Source: Paralysiella testudinis
GTDB lineage: Bacteria > Pseudomonadota > Gammaproteobacteria > Burkholderiales > Neisseriaceae
NCBI RefSeq assembly: GCF_016894345.1
Contig: NZ_CP069798.1
Coordinates: 2,377,385 to 2,441,384, forward strand
DNA: 64,000 bases
Direction: 5' to 3'
Part shown: piece by piece, positions 18,796 to 27,824 of the stretch
How the letters are laid out: every line of letters starts with the position of its first letter
Position numbering within the stretch: position 1 is the first letter of the stretch
Program-made: the position numbers and the translations under genes
The notes under the pieces: generated by a model
What the model saw: only the letters and a program-made list of their open reading frames with translations
What the model was told of the DNA's origin: nothing
The model's database searches: none

Positions 18796-20859
18796 TTATT
18801 CGTTTAATAAGGCAATATCGGCCACGGCATTCATCTGCCGCGACAAAGCCCGCAACAAGGCCAAACGGTTGCGTTTGATGTCTTCATCATCCGCCATCAC
18901 CATCACTTTATCGAAAAACGCATCTACTGTGGGTTTTACCGCCGCCAACACGCTTAAGGCTGCCTGAAAGTCTTTGTGCGCCAATGCTTGGTTGATTTGC
19001 GGCACCAAGCCTTGTGTGGCTTGGTATAAATCCTGCTCTTCCAGCTGTTGCAGCAAATTGGGGTTGATGTCGCCCAAGGGCAGTTCATTTTTCTTAAGGA
19101 TATTGTGCACGCGCTTATTGGCCGCAGCCAGCGCCGCCGCTTCAGGCAGCCGCTTGAATGCGGCCACTGCCGCCAGCTTGGCGTTGATGTCACCCAAGTT
19201 TTGCGGCTGTTTGGCCAATACGGCGGCCACTTCGTCGTGGGCAAAGTCATTTTGCAGCAATACCGCCAAACGTGCCTGCATAAATTCGGCCACTTCGTCT
19301 ACGGTATCGGCCGCCAGCTTGCCTTGGGGAAAGGTGTTGTAGGCTGCCTGAAGTAAGGGCGCCACGTCTAGGCCGTATTGCATCAACATGCGCAAGATGC
19401 CCAGTGCCGAGCGGCGCAAGGCGTAGGGGTCTTTGTCGCCGGAGGGAATCAGGCCGATGCCCCAAATGCCCACCAGCGTTTCCAGCTTGTCGGCCAATGC
19501 CACGGCGGCGGCGGTTTTGCTTTCGGGCAGCGCATCACCGGCAAAGCGCGGGCGGTAATGTTGTTCGATGGCTTCGGCCACAGCGGCGGTTTCGCCATCG
19601 TGCAGCGCATAATAGCGCCCCATCACGCCTTGTAATTCGGGGAATTCGCCCACCATTTCGGTGAGCAAATCGGCCTTGGCCAGCGCGGCGGCACGCAAGG
19701 TTTGCTGCGCATCGGCATCCAGCGCTTGGGCAATCACCACACTTAAATCACATAAGCGCGCCACCCGCTCGGCCTGGCTGCCCAGTTTATTGTGGTAGAC
19801 CACGTTTTCCAGCTTGGGCAAGCGGCTCTCTAAGCTGGCTTTTTGGTCTTGCTTGTAGAAAAACTCGGCATCGCTTAAGCGTGCACGCAATACGCGCTCA
19901 TTGCCGTGGATAATATAGCTGGGGTCGTCGGTTTGCAGGTTGGACACCAGCAAAAAGCGGTTCATCAGCTTGCCTTGGGCATCGAGCAGCGGAAAATATT
20001 TTTGGTTTTGCTGCATGGTGAGAATCAGGCATTCTTGCGGCACTTGCAAAAAGTGCGCCTCAAAACCGGCTTCCAGCACCGCCGGCCACTCTACCAATGC
20101 GGTTACTTCATCCAGCAGCGCCGCATCGGTGGCCACGCTGGCATTCAACGCCGCAGCCGCACGCGCCAAATCGCGCTCAATCAAGGCACGGCGGGCGGCA
20201 AAGCTGGCCATCACTTTGCCTTGTTCGGCCATTTGGCGCGGGTAGTCGTTGGCATCGGCAAAAACAATCTCACCTTGGCTTAGGAAACGGTGGCCCAGCG
20301 TCCAGTTTTGGCTTTGCAAACCCAACACGCTGCCTGAAACGGTATCGCCGCCGTGCAGCATCACCAAACCGTGCACCGGGCGCACAAAGGTGTGGCTGCT
20401 GCTGCCCCAGCGCATCACTTTGGGAATGGGCAGTTTTTTCACTGCTTGCGCCAAAATATCGCTGAGCAAGGCCGCCAGCGGCTGGCCGGGCTGGATAAAT
20501 TGATGGGCATACACGTCTTGCTTGCCGTCGTGCACCGTGGTTAAGTCGGCCACACTCACGCCGCACGAGCGGGCAAAGCCTTCCAAAGCCTTGGTGGGCG
20601 CGCCGTCTTTCATGCCTGCGGCCACTGCCGGGCCTTTTTTGAGCACCTGCTGATCCGACTGTACCGCTTTCACGTTTTGCACCTGCACGGCCAAGCGGCG
20701 CGGCGCGGCATAAGCATGGTATTGCGGCTCGCCGTCAATCAGCTGCGCCTTGGCCAGCCCGGCCACCACGCCCTCAGCCAAGCTTTCGCCCAAGGTGTTT
20801 AAGGCTTTGGGCGGCAGTTCTTCGGTGCGCAGTTCGATAAGAAGGGTTTGGGTTGTCAT
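18796..20859 (-). CDS. glyS: Glycyl-tRNA synthetase beta subunit (687 aa)
   Basis: Beta subunit of the tetrameric bacterial enzyme that charges tRNA-Gly; it binds the tRNA. The protein begins MTTQTLLIELRTEELPPKAL, matching the family start, and has KVMRWGSSSHTFVRPVHGLV and the HD-like region LADKLETLVGIWGIGLIPSGDKDPYALRR. The C-terminus is the anticodon-binding part. I chose the ATG at 20859; the frame extends 17 codons further, including another ATG at 20880. The alpha subunit glyQ is separated from it by an inserted gene and a Correia element. Confidence 0.94.
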   Translation of the reverse strand: MTTQTLLIELRTEELPPKALNTLGESLAEGVVAGLAKAQLIDGEPQYHAYAAPRRLAVQVQNVKAVQSDQQVLKKGPAVAAGMKDGAPTKALEGFARSCGVSVADLTTVHDGKQDVYAHQFIQPGQPLAALLSDILAQAVKKLPIPKVMRWGSSSHTFVRPVHGLVMLHGGDTVSGSVLGLQSQNWTLGHRFLSQGEIVFADANDYPRQMAEQGKVMASFAARRALIERDLARAAAALNASVATDAALLDEVTALVEWPAVLEAGFEAHFLQVPQECLILTMQQNQKYFPLLDAQGKLMNRFLLVSNLQTDDPSYIIHGNERVLRARLSDAEFFYKQDQKASLESRLPKLENVVYHNKLGSQAERVARLCDLSVVIAQALDADAQQTLRAAALAKADLLTEMVGEFPELQGVMGRYYALHDGETAAVAEAIEQHYRPRFAGDALPESKTAAAVALADKLETLVGIWGIGLIPSGDKDPYALRRSALGILRMLMQYGLDVAPLLQAAYNTFPQGKLAADTVDEVAEFMQARLAVLLQNDFAHDEVAAVLAKQPQNLGDINAKLAAVAAFKRLPEAAALAAANKRVHNILKKNELPLGDINPNLLQQLEEQDLYQATQGLVPQINQALAHKDFQAALSVLAAVKPTVDAFFDKVMVMADDEDIKRNRLALLRALSRQMNAVADIALLNE

Positions 20860-20919
20860 GGTTGCTTTCGGTGTATTCATATCATTAAATGATTGCTTAA
20901 ATCGGCTCAATTATTCTTT

Positions 20920-21909
20920 TCAGGCAGCCTGATGCAGCATATGCATTATCAGGCGAATCAGGGTTTCTTTTTGTTTGGGGTCAGACTCGGCCACCAATAA
21001 GGTGAGCGCCGCCAGCCCGGTATCGTTAATCACCGCTTGGCCTGCCGGATTCAGCAGCCTGCCGTTGCGGTGCAGAAAATCAACAAATAAAAATGCGCCG
21101 CTGCGTTTGTTGCCATCGGCAAAGGGGTGGTTTTTCACCACAAAATACAATAAGTGTGCGGCCTTGCTTTCTATGCTGGGATAAGCTTCTGCGCCGAATA
21201 CGCTTTGCGCCAAATTGCCCAACAGCGCGGCCAGGCCGTCGCCGCGCTCGCGGGCAAATAAATCGGTGGCTTCGCCGCGCGCCATCAGTTGCCGCTTCAA
21301 AGCCGCCAACGCCGTGCGCGCCTGTGCTGCGGTGGGCAGCAAGCCGCCGTTTTCGCCTTTGGGTTCGTGTAACAAACCTTCATCGTATTGTTGCAACCAC
21401 AAAAAAGTTTGCGTATAGCGGCTAACAATATCCACCAAGCCGCGGCCGCTGGCTAAAGTTAATTCCGGCGAAGCCGCTGTTTTGCGGATAAGCGCCAAGG
21501 CTTGCTCCAGCTCGGCGGCGTTTTGCTGCAAACGGGCGTGGTTGAGTACATAGCCTTGCAGCAGGTAGTCTTTTAAGCGTTGTGTTGCCCAGATGCGGAA
21601 CTGGGTAGCATGTTTTGATTTAACCCGATAGCCCACTGAAATCACTGCATCCAAATTGTAATGTTTCAAGCGGCGCTTAACTTGACGCTTGCCTTCTGAT
21701 TGAACTACCGAGAAATCCTCGGTAGTTGCTGCTTCATCCAGCTCATTTTCAATAAAGATGTTTTTTAGATGCAGGCTGATATTATCGCTGCCGGTGTCGA
21801 ACAATACCGCCATTTGCGCCTGGGTCAACCACACGGTTTCCTGTCCAAAGCGCACGGCTACCTGCGTTTGCCCATCGGCGGTTTGGTAAATTTCAATCGG
21901 CTGGCTCAT
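20920..21909 (-). CDS. RhuM-type domain fused to Fic/DOC domain (330 aa)
   Basis: Residues 1-110 match the RhuM/virulence-protein type (WLTQAQMAVLFDTGSDNISLHLKNI, then HYNLDAVISVGYRVKSKHATQFRIWATQRLKDYL). The C-terminal part is a Fic/DOC domain with HPFADGNKRSG at 261-271, which contains the catalytic His and the phosphate-loop residues. Fic proteins transfer AMP or phosphate to target proteins. No separate antitoxin gene is next to it. It sits between glyQ and glyS, normally adjacent, so I infer it was inserted. The start at 21909 has GGAA six bases upstream. Confidence 0.88.
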   Translation of the reverse strand: MSQPIEIYQTADGQTQVAVRFGQETVWLTQAQMAVLFDTGSDNISLHLKNIFIENELDEAATTEDFSVVQSEGKRQVKRRLKHYNLDAVISVGYRVKSKHATQFRIWATQRLKDYLLQGYVLNHARLQQNAAELEQALALIRKTAASPELTLASGRGLVDIVSRYTQTFLWLQQYDEGLLHEPKGENGGLLPTAAQARTALAALKRQLMARGEATDLFARERGDGLAALLGNLAQSVFGAEAYPSIESKAAHLLYFVVKNHPFADGNKRSGAFLFVDFLHRNGRLLNPAGQAVINDTGLAALTLLVAESDPKQKETLIRLIMHMLHQAA

Positions 21910-21947
21910 CGTCAATTCCACAATCTTTTCAGGCAGCCTGATGCATT

Positions 21948-22053
21948 TATAGTGAATTAAATTTGAACCAATACTGCGTTGGCTCGCCTTGCCGTACTAC
22001 CTGTACTGTCTGCGGCTCGCCGCCTTGTCTTGATTCAAATTTAATCCACTATA
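21948..22053. repeat. Correia repeat enclosed element, short form (106 bp)
   Basis: The ends are TATAGTGAATTAAATTTGAA and the complement of TATAGTGGATTAAATTTGAA. The core has the Correia signature CTGTACTGTCTGCGGCTCGCC. The size matches the short Neisseria class. It lies in the glyQ-fic gap, where such elements can supply promoters. Confidence 0.9.
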
Positions 22054-22089
22054 TTTCATCGCCATCAACAAAAGGCTGCCTGAAAACAG

Positions 22090-22992
22090 CTACGCCTGAT
22101 TTTTAATCAGCGGAAACCCCAATTGCTCGCGGCTTTCCACGTATTTCTGCGCCACCAAGCGACTCAGCGCACGCACGCGGCCGATATAAGTAGCGCGCTC
22201 GGTCACGGAAATGGCACCGCGTGCATCCAAGAGGTTGAAGGTGTGCCCGGCTTTCAACACCAATTCATAGGCAGGCAAGGTGAGCGCGGCTTGTTCGGCT
22301 TCCAACAGGCGGCGGGCTTCGGCCTCGAAATGGTTAAATTGTTCCAACAGCCAGGCGGCATTGCTGTATTCAAAATTATAAGTGGATTGCTCCACTTCGT
22401 TTTGATGGTACACATCGCCATAGGTAACGGTTTGGCCGTCGGGCGTTTGCGCCCACACCAAGTCGTAAATATTCTCCACGCCTTGCAGATACATGGCCAA
22501 GCGCTCGATGCCGTAGGTGATTTCGCCCAGCACCGGGCTGCAATCCAAGCCGCCCACTTGTTGGAAATAAGTAAACTGGGTGACTTCCATGCCGTTGAGC
22601 CATACTTCCCAGCCCAAGCCCCAAGCGCCCAGCGTGGGATTTTCCCAGTCGTCTTCCACAAAACGGATGTCGTGGCGAGTGGGATCAATGCCCAGCGCCT
22701 GCAAAGAATCCAAATACAGCTCTTGGATATTGTCCGGCGCCGGCTTTAAGGCTACCTGAAACTGATAATAGTGCTGCAAGCGGTTGGGATTGTCGCCATA
22801 GCGGCCGTCTTTGGGGCGGCGGCTGGGCTGCACATAGGCGGCAAACCACGGCTCCGGCCCCAGTGCGCGCAAGCAGGTGGCCGGATGGCTGGTGCCCGCG
22901 CCCACTTCCAGATCAAACGGCTGCAACACCACACAGCCTTGTGCGGCCCAAAAGGTTTGTAATTTAAAAATGATTTCTTGAAAAGTCAGCAT
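22090..22992 (-). CDS. glyQ: Glycyl-tRNA synthetase alpha subunit (300 aa)
   Basis: Catalytic subunit forming glycyl-adenylate and charging tRNA-Gly. The sequence matches throughout: [66 protein letters not shown] and [16 protein letters not shown]. Full family length. The ribosome site is weak. It is the first gene of the minus-strand block and its promoter must lie in 22993-23110. Confidence 0.96.
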   Translation of the reverse strand: MLTFQEIIFKLQTFWAAQGCVVLQPFDLEVGAGTSHPATCLRALGPEPWFAAYVQPSRRPKDGRYGDNPNRLQHYYQFQVALKPAPDNIQELYLDSLQALGIDPTRHDIRFVEDDWENPTLGAWGLGWEVWLNGMEVTQFTYFQQVGGLDCSPVLGEITYGIERLAMYLQGVENIYDLVWAQTPDGQTVTYGDVYHQNEVEQSTYNFEYSNAAWLLEQFNHFEAEARRLLEAEQAALTLPAYELVLKAGHTFNLLDARGAISVTERATYIGRVRALSRLVAQKYVESREQLGFPLIKNQA

Positions 22993-23185
22993 GGCAAGCG
23001 CATTCGCAATGGGGCAAATGCGCTATTCTACTGTGCCATGCCTAGGTTGAACAGCCGCCATAGCGCCAAAACAGCAGCATAACCGCCAATTTGATGCCAA
23101 CAATACCCATGCATTGGGTATAATGGCGGGCGAATTTCAGTTCATTTATTCACAACACCAACAGCAAAACAGGGAGCAACACACG

Positions 23186-23683
23186 ATGTACAAAGACGAT
23201 GAAGACAACAGCCAACGCCTGGGCTTGATGGTTACCGGCATCATCACCGCCGCCGTGGTGGCTGCCGTGGTGGGCTTTGCCGTATGGGGCAACAGCGGCG
23301 ATAGCAGCAACAGCAACACGGCCAGCGTGGCCGCCAGCGAAACCGTGGCCGTTGATGGCGACCGCGTGGTGGTGGAAAACGGCGTGGTTAAATTCTACTT
23401 TGCCACCGGCTCCAGCAACTTGGCTGCCGGTGCCAACGAAGCGCTGGCCGATGTAGTAAGCGGCGTGGCGCAAGGCAAAAAAGCCGTGGTATCGGGCTTT
23501 CACGACAGCACCGGCAATGCCCAAGTAAACGAAGAAGTATCTAAACAACGTGCATTGGCCGTGCGTGACGCCCTCACCGCCTTGGGCGTGGCGGCAGACA
23601 AAATCGAGCTGCGCAAGCCCGAAGTTACCGAAGGCAGCGGCAACAATGCCGAAGCCCGCCGTGTGGAAGTGGTGTTGGAATAA
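23186..23683 (+). CDS. OmpA-like domain protein with N-terminal membrane anchor (165 aa)
   Basis: One hydrophobic segment (LMVTGIITAAVVAAVVGFAVW) near the N-terminus is followed by a Ser/Asn-rich linker and an OmpA-like C-terminal domain (VKFYFATGSSNLAAGANEAL, then NEEVSKQRALAVRDAL). Such domains bind peptidoglycan, so the protein probably faces the periplasm from the inner membrane. The start at 23186 has AGGGAGCAACACACG before it; the longer frame has no site. It is followed by a GC-rich terminator. Confidence 0.85.
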   Translation: MYKDDEDNSQRLGLMVTGIITAAVVAAVVGFAVWGNSGDSSNSNTASVAASETVAVDGDRVVVENGVVKFYFATGSSNLAAGANEALADVVSGVAQGKKAVVSGFHDSTGNAQVNEEVSKQRALAVRDALTALGVAADKIELRKPEVTEGSGNNAEARRVEVVLE

Positions 23684-23707
23684 ACCACCACACCCGCTGC
23701 ACACCCA

Positions 23708-23727
23708 ACCCCGCCACGGCGGGGTTT
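23708..23727 (+). terminator. Hairpin terminator after the OmpA-like gene
   Basis: AACCCCGCC and GGCGGGGTT form a stem around one or two bases, followed by TTATCG and an uptake sequence. Confidence 0.65.
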
Positions 23728-23848
23728 ATCGTTTCAGGCAGCCTTGATAAGTTGATGCGCAACTTCAAAGTTAAATCCGATTAAAGCCATTGCTCTGTTG
23801 CCATGTTTATGAAACCATATGCAGCTTCTTTTGCTGCAAAGGCACATC

Positions 23849-24469
23849 ATGTATCCGGGCGAACGCTTTAACGCCTATTCCCACCTATTCGGCACCGTGC
23901 TGGCCATTATCGGCACCGTGTTATTGCTGCTTCAATCTGCCCGCATCGGCAGTGCTGCTTTGATTGTGAGCGCGGCCATTTACGGTGCCAGCCTGATTTT
24001 GCTCTACGGCGGCTCCACCCTTTATCACAGCATCTGCAGCCCGCGCACCAAAGCAGTGTTGCAAAAATTCGACCACTGCGCCATTTATATCTTAATTGCC
24101 GGCAGCTATACCCCGTTTGCACTCAACACCCTGCCCGGCGCTTGGGGCTGGACTTTATTCGGCCTTTCGTGGGGGCTGGCGCTGTTTGGCATTGTGCAAG
24201 AGCTCACATTAGGGCGCAAAACCCGCTTATTGTCGCTGATTTTGTATGTTTTGATGGGCTGGCTGGTGTTGATTGCCATTTACCCCTTGGTACAAAGCTT
24301 GCCCCTGCCCGGCCTGCTGTGGCTGGTGGCCGGCGGTTTGGCCTACAGCATCGGCATTTACTGGTTTGTGAATGACGAAAAAATCGCCCACGGCCACGGT
24401 ATTTGGCATATTTTTGTGCTGGCGGGCAGCATACTGCAATTTATTTGTGTGTATTTTTATGTACGTTAA
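23849..24469 (+). CDS. TrhA/hemolysin III family membrane protein (206 aa)
   Basis: Seven predicted membrane segments with the family landmarks: ERFNAYSHLFGTVLAIIG, LYGGSTLYHSICS, FDHCAIYILIAGSYTPFAL and HGHGIWHIFVLAGSILQF. The conserved Ser-His and late His residues are those of the PAQR-like hemolysin III family. Function is debated; TrhA has been tied to membrane energetics in E. coli. The start at 23849 has AAAGG nine bases upstream; the longer frame adds ten residues. Confidence 0.9.
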   Translation: MYPGERFNAYSHLFGTVLAIIGTVLLLLQSARIGSAALIVSAAIYGASLILLYGGSTLYHSICSPRTKAVLQKFDHCAIYILIAGSYTPFALNTLPGAWGWTLFGLSWGLALFGIVQELTLGRKTRLLSLILYVLMGWLVLIAIYPLVQSLPLPGLLWLVAGGLAYSIGIYWFVNDEKIAHGHGIWHIFVLAGSILQFICVYFYVR

Positions 24470-24505
24470 TCAAAGCAGCCATAGCAACCTAAGCCAACAA
24501 GTTTC

Positions 24506-24535
24506 TTGACGCTGCCCCTGATTTTGGTGTTTAAT
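24506..24535 (+). promoter_or_regulatory. Sigma-70-type promoter of metNIQ
   Basis: TTGACG (24506-24511) and TTTAAT (24530-24535) are 18 bases apart. Transcription would start near 24542, about 160 bases before metN, giving room for the structured leader. Confidence 0.6.
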
Positions 24536-24552
24536 TACACTCTTATTGAAAT

Positions 24553-24604
24553 ACGCCGATTTGACACAGCTTGCGGGCGTTAAAACAGCTAAAGCGTGGG
24601 GAAG
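24553..24604 (+). promoter_or_regulatory. SAM-II-like (SAM-alpha) riboswitch before metNIQ
   Basis: Stem ACGCC (24553-24557) pairs with GGCGT (24576-24580) around the loop GATTTGACACAGCTTGCG. It is followed by TAAAACAGCTAAAG. The GATTTG, GCTTGC, GTTAAA and GCTAAA blocks occur in this order in SAM-II RNAs, which bind S-adenosylmethionine and control methionine genes in alpha- and beta-proteobacteria. The match is from memory of the consensus. Its position in a methionine transporter leader supports it. Confidence 0.72.
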
Positions 24605-24645
24605 TTAATCCACTGCGGCGTCAGCGCCAACCCACTCTTTTATGC

Positions 24646-24679
24646 AAAAAGCCCATTTGTGTCTGCAAATGGGCTTTTT
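24646..24679 (+). terminator. Intrinsic terminator or attenuator in the metN leader
   Basis: A perfect 14-bp stem (AAAAAGCCCATTTG at 24646-24659 with CAAATGGGCTTTTT at 24666-24679), then GTTTTA. It ends only 24 bases before the metN start and lies downstream of the riboswitch core, so it probably works as a conditional terminator. Confidence 0.8.
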
Positions 24680-24703
24680 GTTTTATCTTGATTTGGGTTG
24701 ATT

Positions 24704-25441
24704 ATGATTGTTTTGGAGCAGGTTTCCAAACGCTACCGCCACCGCGACCAAGGTTGGTTTACGGCAGTGGAACCGTTGAGTTTACACATTAAAGCAGGTG
24801 AGATTTTCGGGCTGATGGGCTATTCTGGTGCCGGTAAATCCACCTTATTGCGCCTGATTAACCTATTGGAGCGCCCCGACAGCGGCAGCGTAAGCGTAGA
24901 CGGGCAAACCCTCACCGCCTTAAGCGCACCCAGCTTGCGCCAGGCACGCCAACACATCGGCATGGTGTTTCAGCAATTCAATCTGCTGGCCAACCGCACC
25001 GTGGCGGCCAATGTGGCCTTTCCCTTGGAAGTGGCCGGCTGGCAGCGCAGCGATATCGAGCGGCGCGTGGCCGAATGTTTGGACATCGTGGGCTTAACCG
25101 ACCGCGCCAACCACTACCCGGCGCAATTGTCCGGCGGGCAAAAACAACGCGTGGGCATTGCGCGGGCGCTGGCCGCCAGCCCCAAAGTGATTCTGGCCGA
25201 TGAGCCCACCAGCGCACTCGATCCGGCCACCACCCGCAGCGTGCTCGAATGCCTGCTCGACATCAACCGCCGCTTTAATGTCACCATTGTAATTGTTACC
25301 CACGAAATGAGCGTCATCCGCCGCCTGTGCGATCGCGCCGCGCTGCTACACCAAGGCAAGCTGCTGGAAGTGATCGACGTGAAAGACAACCAAATTCACG
25401 CCCAATCGGCCATCGGCCAAGAGCTGGTGCAGGAGGATTAA
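24704..25441 (+). CDS. metN: Methionine ABC transporter ATPase MetN, short form (245 aa)
   Basis: ATP-binding subunit for methionine import. Walker A is GYSGAGKST (39-47), the signature is LSGGQKQRVGIARAL and Walker B VILADEPTSALD. The product stops soon after the nucleotide-binding domain and lacks the about 100-residue C-terminal methionine-sensing domain of E. coli MetN (343 aa), which mediates inhibition by internal methionine. Start ATG at 24704 was chosen; a TTG two codons earlier is in frame. metI begins 1 base after the stop, with its AGGAGG inside the metN end. Confidence 0.93.
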   Translation: MIVLEQVSKRYRHRDQGWFTAVEPLSLHIKAGEIFGLMGYSGAGKSTLLRLINLLERPDSGSVSVDGQTLTALSAPSLRQARQHIGMVFQQFNLLANRTVAANVAFPLEVAGWQRSDIERRVAECLDIVGLTDRANHYPAQLSGGQKQRVGIARALAASPKVILADEPTSALDPATTRSVLECLLDINRRFNVTIVIVTHEMSVIRRLCDRAALLHQGKLLEVIDVKDNQIHAQSAIGQELVQED

Positions 25442-25442
25442 T

Positions 25443-26129
25443 ATGGCAGAGACCACATTCACCCAAGCAGTGGCCAATATCGTGGCCATGAAAAGCGAAA
25501 TTTTGCTGTCTTTGTGGCAAACCTTAATTATGGTGGGTTTATCCACCCTGTTTGCCACCTTGTTCGGCACCATATTGGGCATTTGTCTGTACGTGAGCGC
25601 CAATCCGCAATTGATGCCCAACCGCTTGGTCAACGCCATTGCCGAGAACACGGTTAATATCTTGCGCGCATTTCCGTTTGTGATTTTGATGATTGCGCTG
25701 ATTCCGCTCACCCGCTTTATTGTGGGCACCACCATCGGCCCCGTGGCCGCCTCGCTGATTCTCACCGTGTCCGGCACCTTTTATTTTGCCCGCTTGGTGG
25801 AGCAAAACCTGCGCGAAGTGCCGCGCGGCATTATCGAAGCCGCCACCGCCATGGGCGCCAAACCCGGCACCATCATTATTAAAGTGCTGTTAAACGAAGC
25901 CCGCGCGGGCATGGTATCCAGCATCACCGTATTGGCCATCGGCCTTTTGTCTTACAGCGCCGCCGCAGGCATGATTGGCGGTGGCGGCTTGGGCGACTTG
26001 GCCATCCGCTACGGCTATTACCGCTACCAAACCGAAGTGATCGTGTTTATCGTGGCCATTTTGGTGCTGATGGTGGTTACCATCCAAAGCTTGGGTAACG
26101 CCCTGGCCCGCAAGCTCGATAAGCGCTAA
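25443..26129 (+). CDS. metI: Methionine ABC transporter permease MetI (228 aa)
   Basis: Integral membrane subunit with about five or six helices (LWQTLIMVGLSTLFATLFGTILG onward). The EAA loop that contacts the ATPase is EVPRGIIEAATAMGAKPG. Length is near the family norm. A strong site, AGGAGGATTAAT, precedes the ATG. It is followed by one uptake sequence and metQ 66 bases later. Confidence 0.95.
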   Translation: MAETTFTQAVANIVAMKSEILLSLWQTLIMVGLSTLFATLFGTILGICLYVSANPQLMPNRLVNAIAENTVNILRAFPFVILMIALIPLTRFIVGTTIGPVAASLILTVSGTFYFARLVEQNLREVPRGIIEAATAMGAKPGTIIIKVLLNEARAGMVSSITVLAIGLLSYSAAAGMIGGGGLGDLAIRYGYYRYQTEVIVFIVAILVLMVVTIQSLGNALARKLDKR

Positions 26130-26195
26130 TTATTTCAGGCAGCCTTAAATTTAAACAGTCAAACACTTACACAACCCCTTATCAGGAGATAGCAC

Positions 26196-27098
26196 ATGCA
26201 ACAAGCAACATGGCTCAAAACCGTTTCCGCCGGCCTATTAACATTGGCACTGGCTGCCTGCGGCGGCCAACAACAAGCGGCACCGGCCGCCTCTGAAGCC
26301 GCCGCTTCCGGCGCCGCCACTGCACCGGCCAAAACCGAAATCGTGTTCGGCACCACCGTGGGCGACTTTGGCGATATGGTGAAAGACCAAATCAAACCGG
26401 CGTTGGAGAAAAAAGGCTATAAAGTAAAACTGATTGAATTCACCGACTACGTGCGCCCCAACCTGGCACTGGCCGAAGGTGAAATCGACATCAACATCTT
26501 CCAACACAAGCCCTATTTAGACAACTTCAAAGCCGAGCACAAGCTGGACATCACCGAAGTATTCCAAGTACCCACCGCACCTTTGGGTATCTACCCGGGC
26601 AAACTGAAATCACTGGGTGAAGTCAAAGACGGCAGCAGCATGTCCGCCCCCAACGACCCTTCCAACTTCGCCCGCGCCTTGGTGATGCTGAACGAGCTGG
26701 GCTGGATTAAGTTGAAAGACAACATCAACCCGCTTACTGCCTCTAAAGCCGATATTGCCGAAAACACCAAAAACATCAAAATCGTTGAACTGGAAGCCGC
26801 CCAGCTGCCGCGTTCACGCGCCGATGTCGACTTTGCCGTGGTAAATGGCAACTACGCCATGTCTTCCGGCATGAAGCTCACTGAAACCCTGTTTCAAGAG
26901 CCCAGCTTCGCCTATGTAAACTGGTCTGCCGTGCGCAATGCGGACAAAGACAGCCAATGGGTTAAAGACGTGGCCGATGCCTACAATTCCGACGAATTCA
27001 AAGCCTACGCCCATACCCGCTTTGCCGGCTACAAATACCCCGCCGCTTGGGGTGAACAACCGGCTGCCGCCAGCGCCTCTGCCGCATCGGCACAGTAA
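26196..27098 (+). CDS. metQ: Methionine-binding lipoprotein MetQ (300 aa)
   Basis: Substrate-binding lipoprotein of the NlpA family that delivers methionine to MetNI. The signal peptide ends in the lipobox LAAC (about residue 22), then an Ala-rich linker. Family blocks are EIVFGTTVGDFGDMV, GEIDINIFQHKPYLDNF, IYPGKLKSLGEVKDG and DVDFAVVNGNYAM. The C-terminus has an unusual Ala/Ser tail (AAASASAASAQ). The homologue in meningococci is the surface antigen GNA1946. The ribosome site is CAGGAGATAGCAC. Confidence 0.95.
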   Translation: MQQATWLKTVSAGLLTLALAACGGQQQAAPAASEAAASGAATAPAKTEIVFGTTVGDFGDMVKDQIKPALEKKGYKVKLIEFTDYVRPNLALAEGEIDINIFQHKPYLDNFKAEHKLDITEVFQVPTAPLGIYPGKLKSLGEVKDGSSMSAPNDPSNFARALVMLNELGWIKLKDNINPLTASKADIAENTKNIKIVELEAAQLPRSRADVDFAVVNGNYAMSSGMKLTETLFQEPSFAYVNWSAVRNADKDSQWVKDVADAYNSDEFKAYAHTRFAGYKYPAAWGEQPAAASASAASAQ

Positions 27099-27152
27099 TA
27101 CCCTTATGGTCGGGCGGTTCATCAGCATTGTGTGAACACGCCTGCCAATATA

Positions 27153-27185
27153 AAAACGGCTTTCAGGCTGCCTGAAAGCCGTTTT
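27153..27185 (+). terminator. Palindromic uptake-sequence terminator after metQ
   Basis: AAAACGGCTTTCAGG and CCTGAAAGCCGTTTT form a perfect stem, followed by GGTATTTTTTTAAC. Both overlapping uptake words lie in the stem. Confidence 0.85.
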
Positions 27186-27283
27186 GGTATTTTTTTAACA
27201 TGCTTGATAAAAAGCGCTTAGCACCACTGTGCGGTAAAATATCGGGCATCCCTGCTCGACCTACATCTTCACCGGAAATCCCC

Positions 27284-27604
27284 ATGCATTCCGAACACCC
27301 CGATGACACCCAGCACCTCAACCACAAACTTAATTTGGAAACCGCGCGCATCCACTGGCACGAACTGCAAACCCATTTCGCCCGCGGCATGGTGATTTGG
27401 GTGGCCGCCGAATTGGATTTGGTGAACATCGCCCACTTAATCGCTACCGACAACAGCGCCGCCATCGCCCTATTGATGCACGAAGGTAAACTCGCCCCCG
27501 TGAGCACCGCCCAAGCGCAGCAATTCTGGCAACACAACACCGCCCTATGGGCGGTGGTGGTGGCACCGTGGGTATTGGTGCAATCGATTGAAATCGCGCA
27601 TTAA
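27284..27604 (+). CDS. DUF2288 family protein (106 aa)
   Basis: A small cytoplasmic protein of unknown function, recognised from LNLETARIHWHELQTHFARGMVIWVAAELDLV and WVLVQSIEIAH at the end. It has its own position after the metQ terminator. The ATG at 27284 (GGAAATCCCC upstream) was chosen over an earlier in-frame ATG at 27200 that begins near the metQ terminator. Confidence 0.8.
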   Translation: MHSEHPDDTQHLNHKLNLETARIHWHELQTHFARGMVIWVAAELDLVNIAHLIATDNSAAIALLMHEGKLAPVSTAQAQQFWQHNTALWAVVVAPWVLVQSIEIAH

Positions 27605-27824
27605 AATTGAATAATGGCCAAAATAAAGGCTGCCTAAAACGCAGTTTCTGCTCAGAAACTTCGTTTTAGCTCACCTCAGTAAGACGCTCGTACCCAAAGA
27701 ATATAGGCCAAGAAATTTGAAAATGTCGCAAGGAAAAAACTAACAACGGTTTAAGATTAACCCAATCTTCTTATGTTGACAAGTATTTACAAAATGATTC
27801 CGAAATTCATACGGTAAGAAACAT
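27605..27824. other. Intergenic region bordering the ICE remnant
   Basis: It contains a damaged uptake-sequence word (AAGGCTGCCTAAAA) and a degenerate relative of the 22-bp repeat seen at 43171-43368 (GCAGTTTCTG and CAGAAACT near 27642-27660). No gene is seen. This is the left border of the island as far as I can tell; no attachment-site repeat was recognised. Confidence 0.4.

Noticed and set aside
24642..24701. Short frame ATGCAAAAAGCC... in the metN leader
   Set aside because: It coincides with the terminator stem, has no separate ribosome site and encodes no Met- or SAM-related leader pattern.
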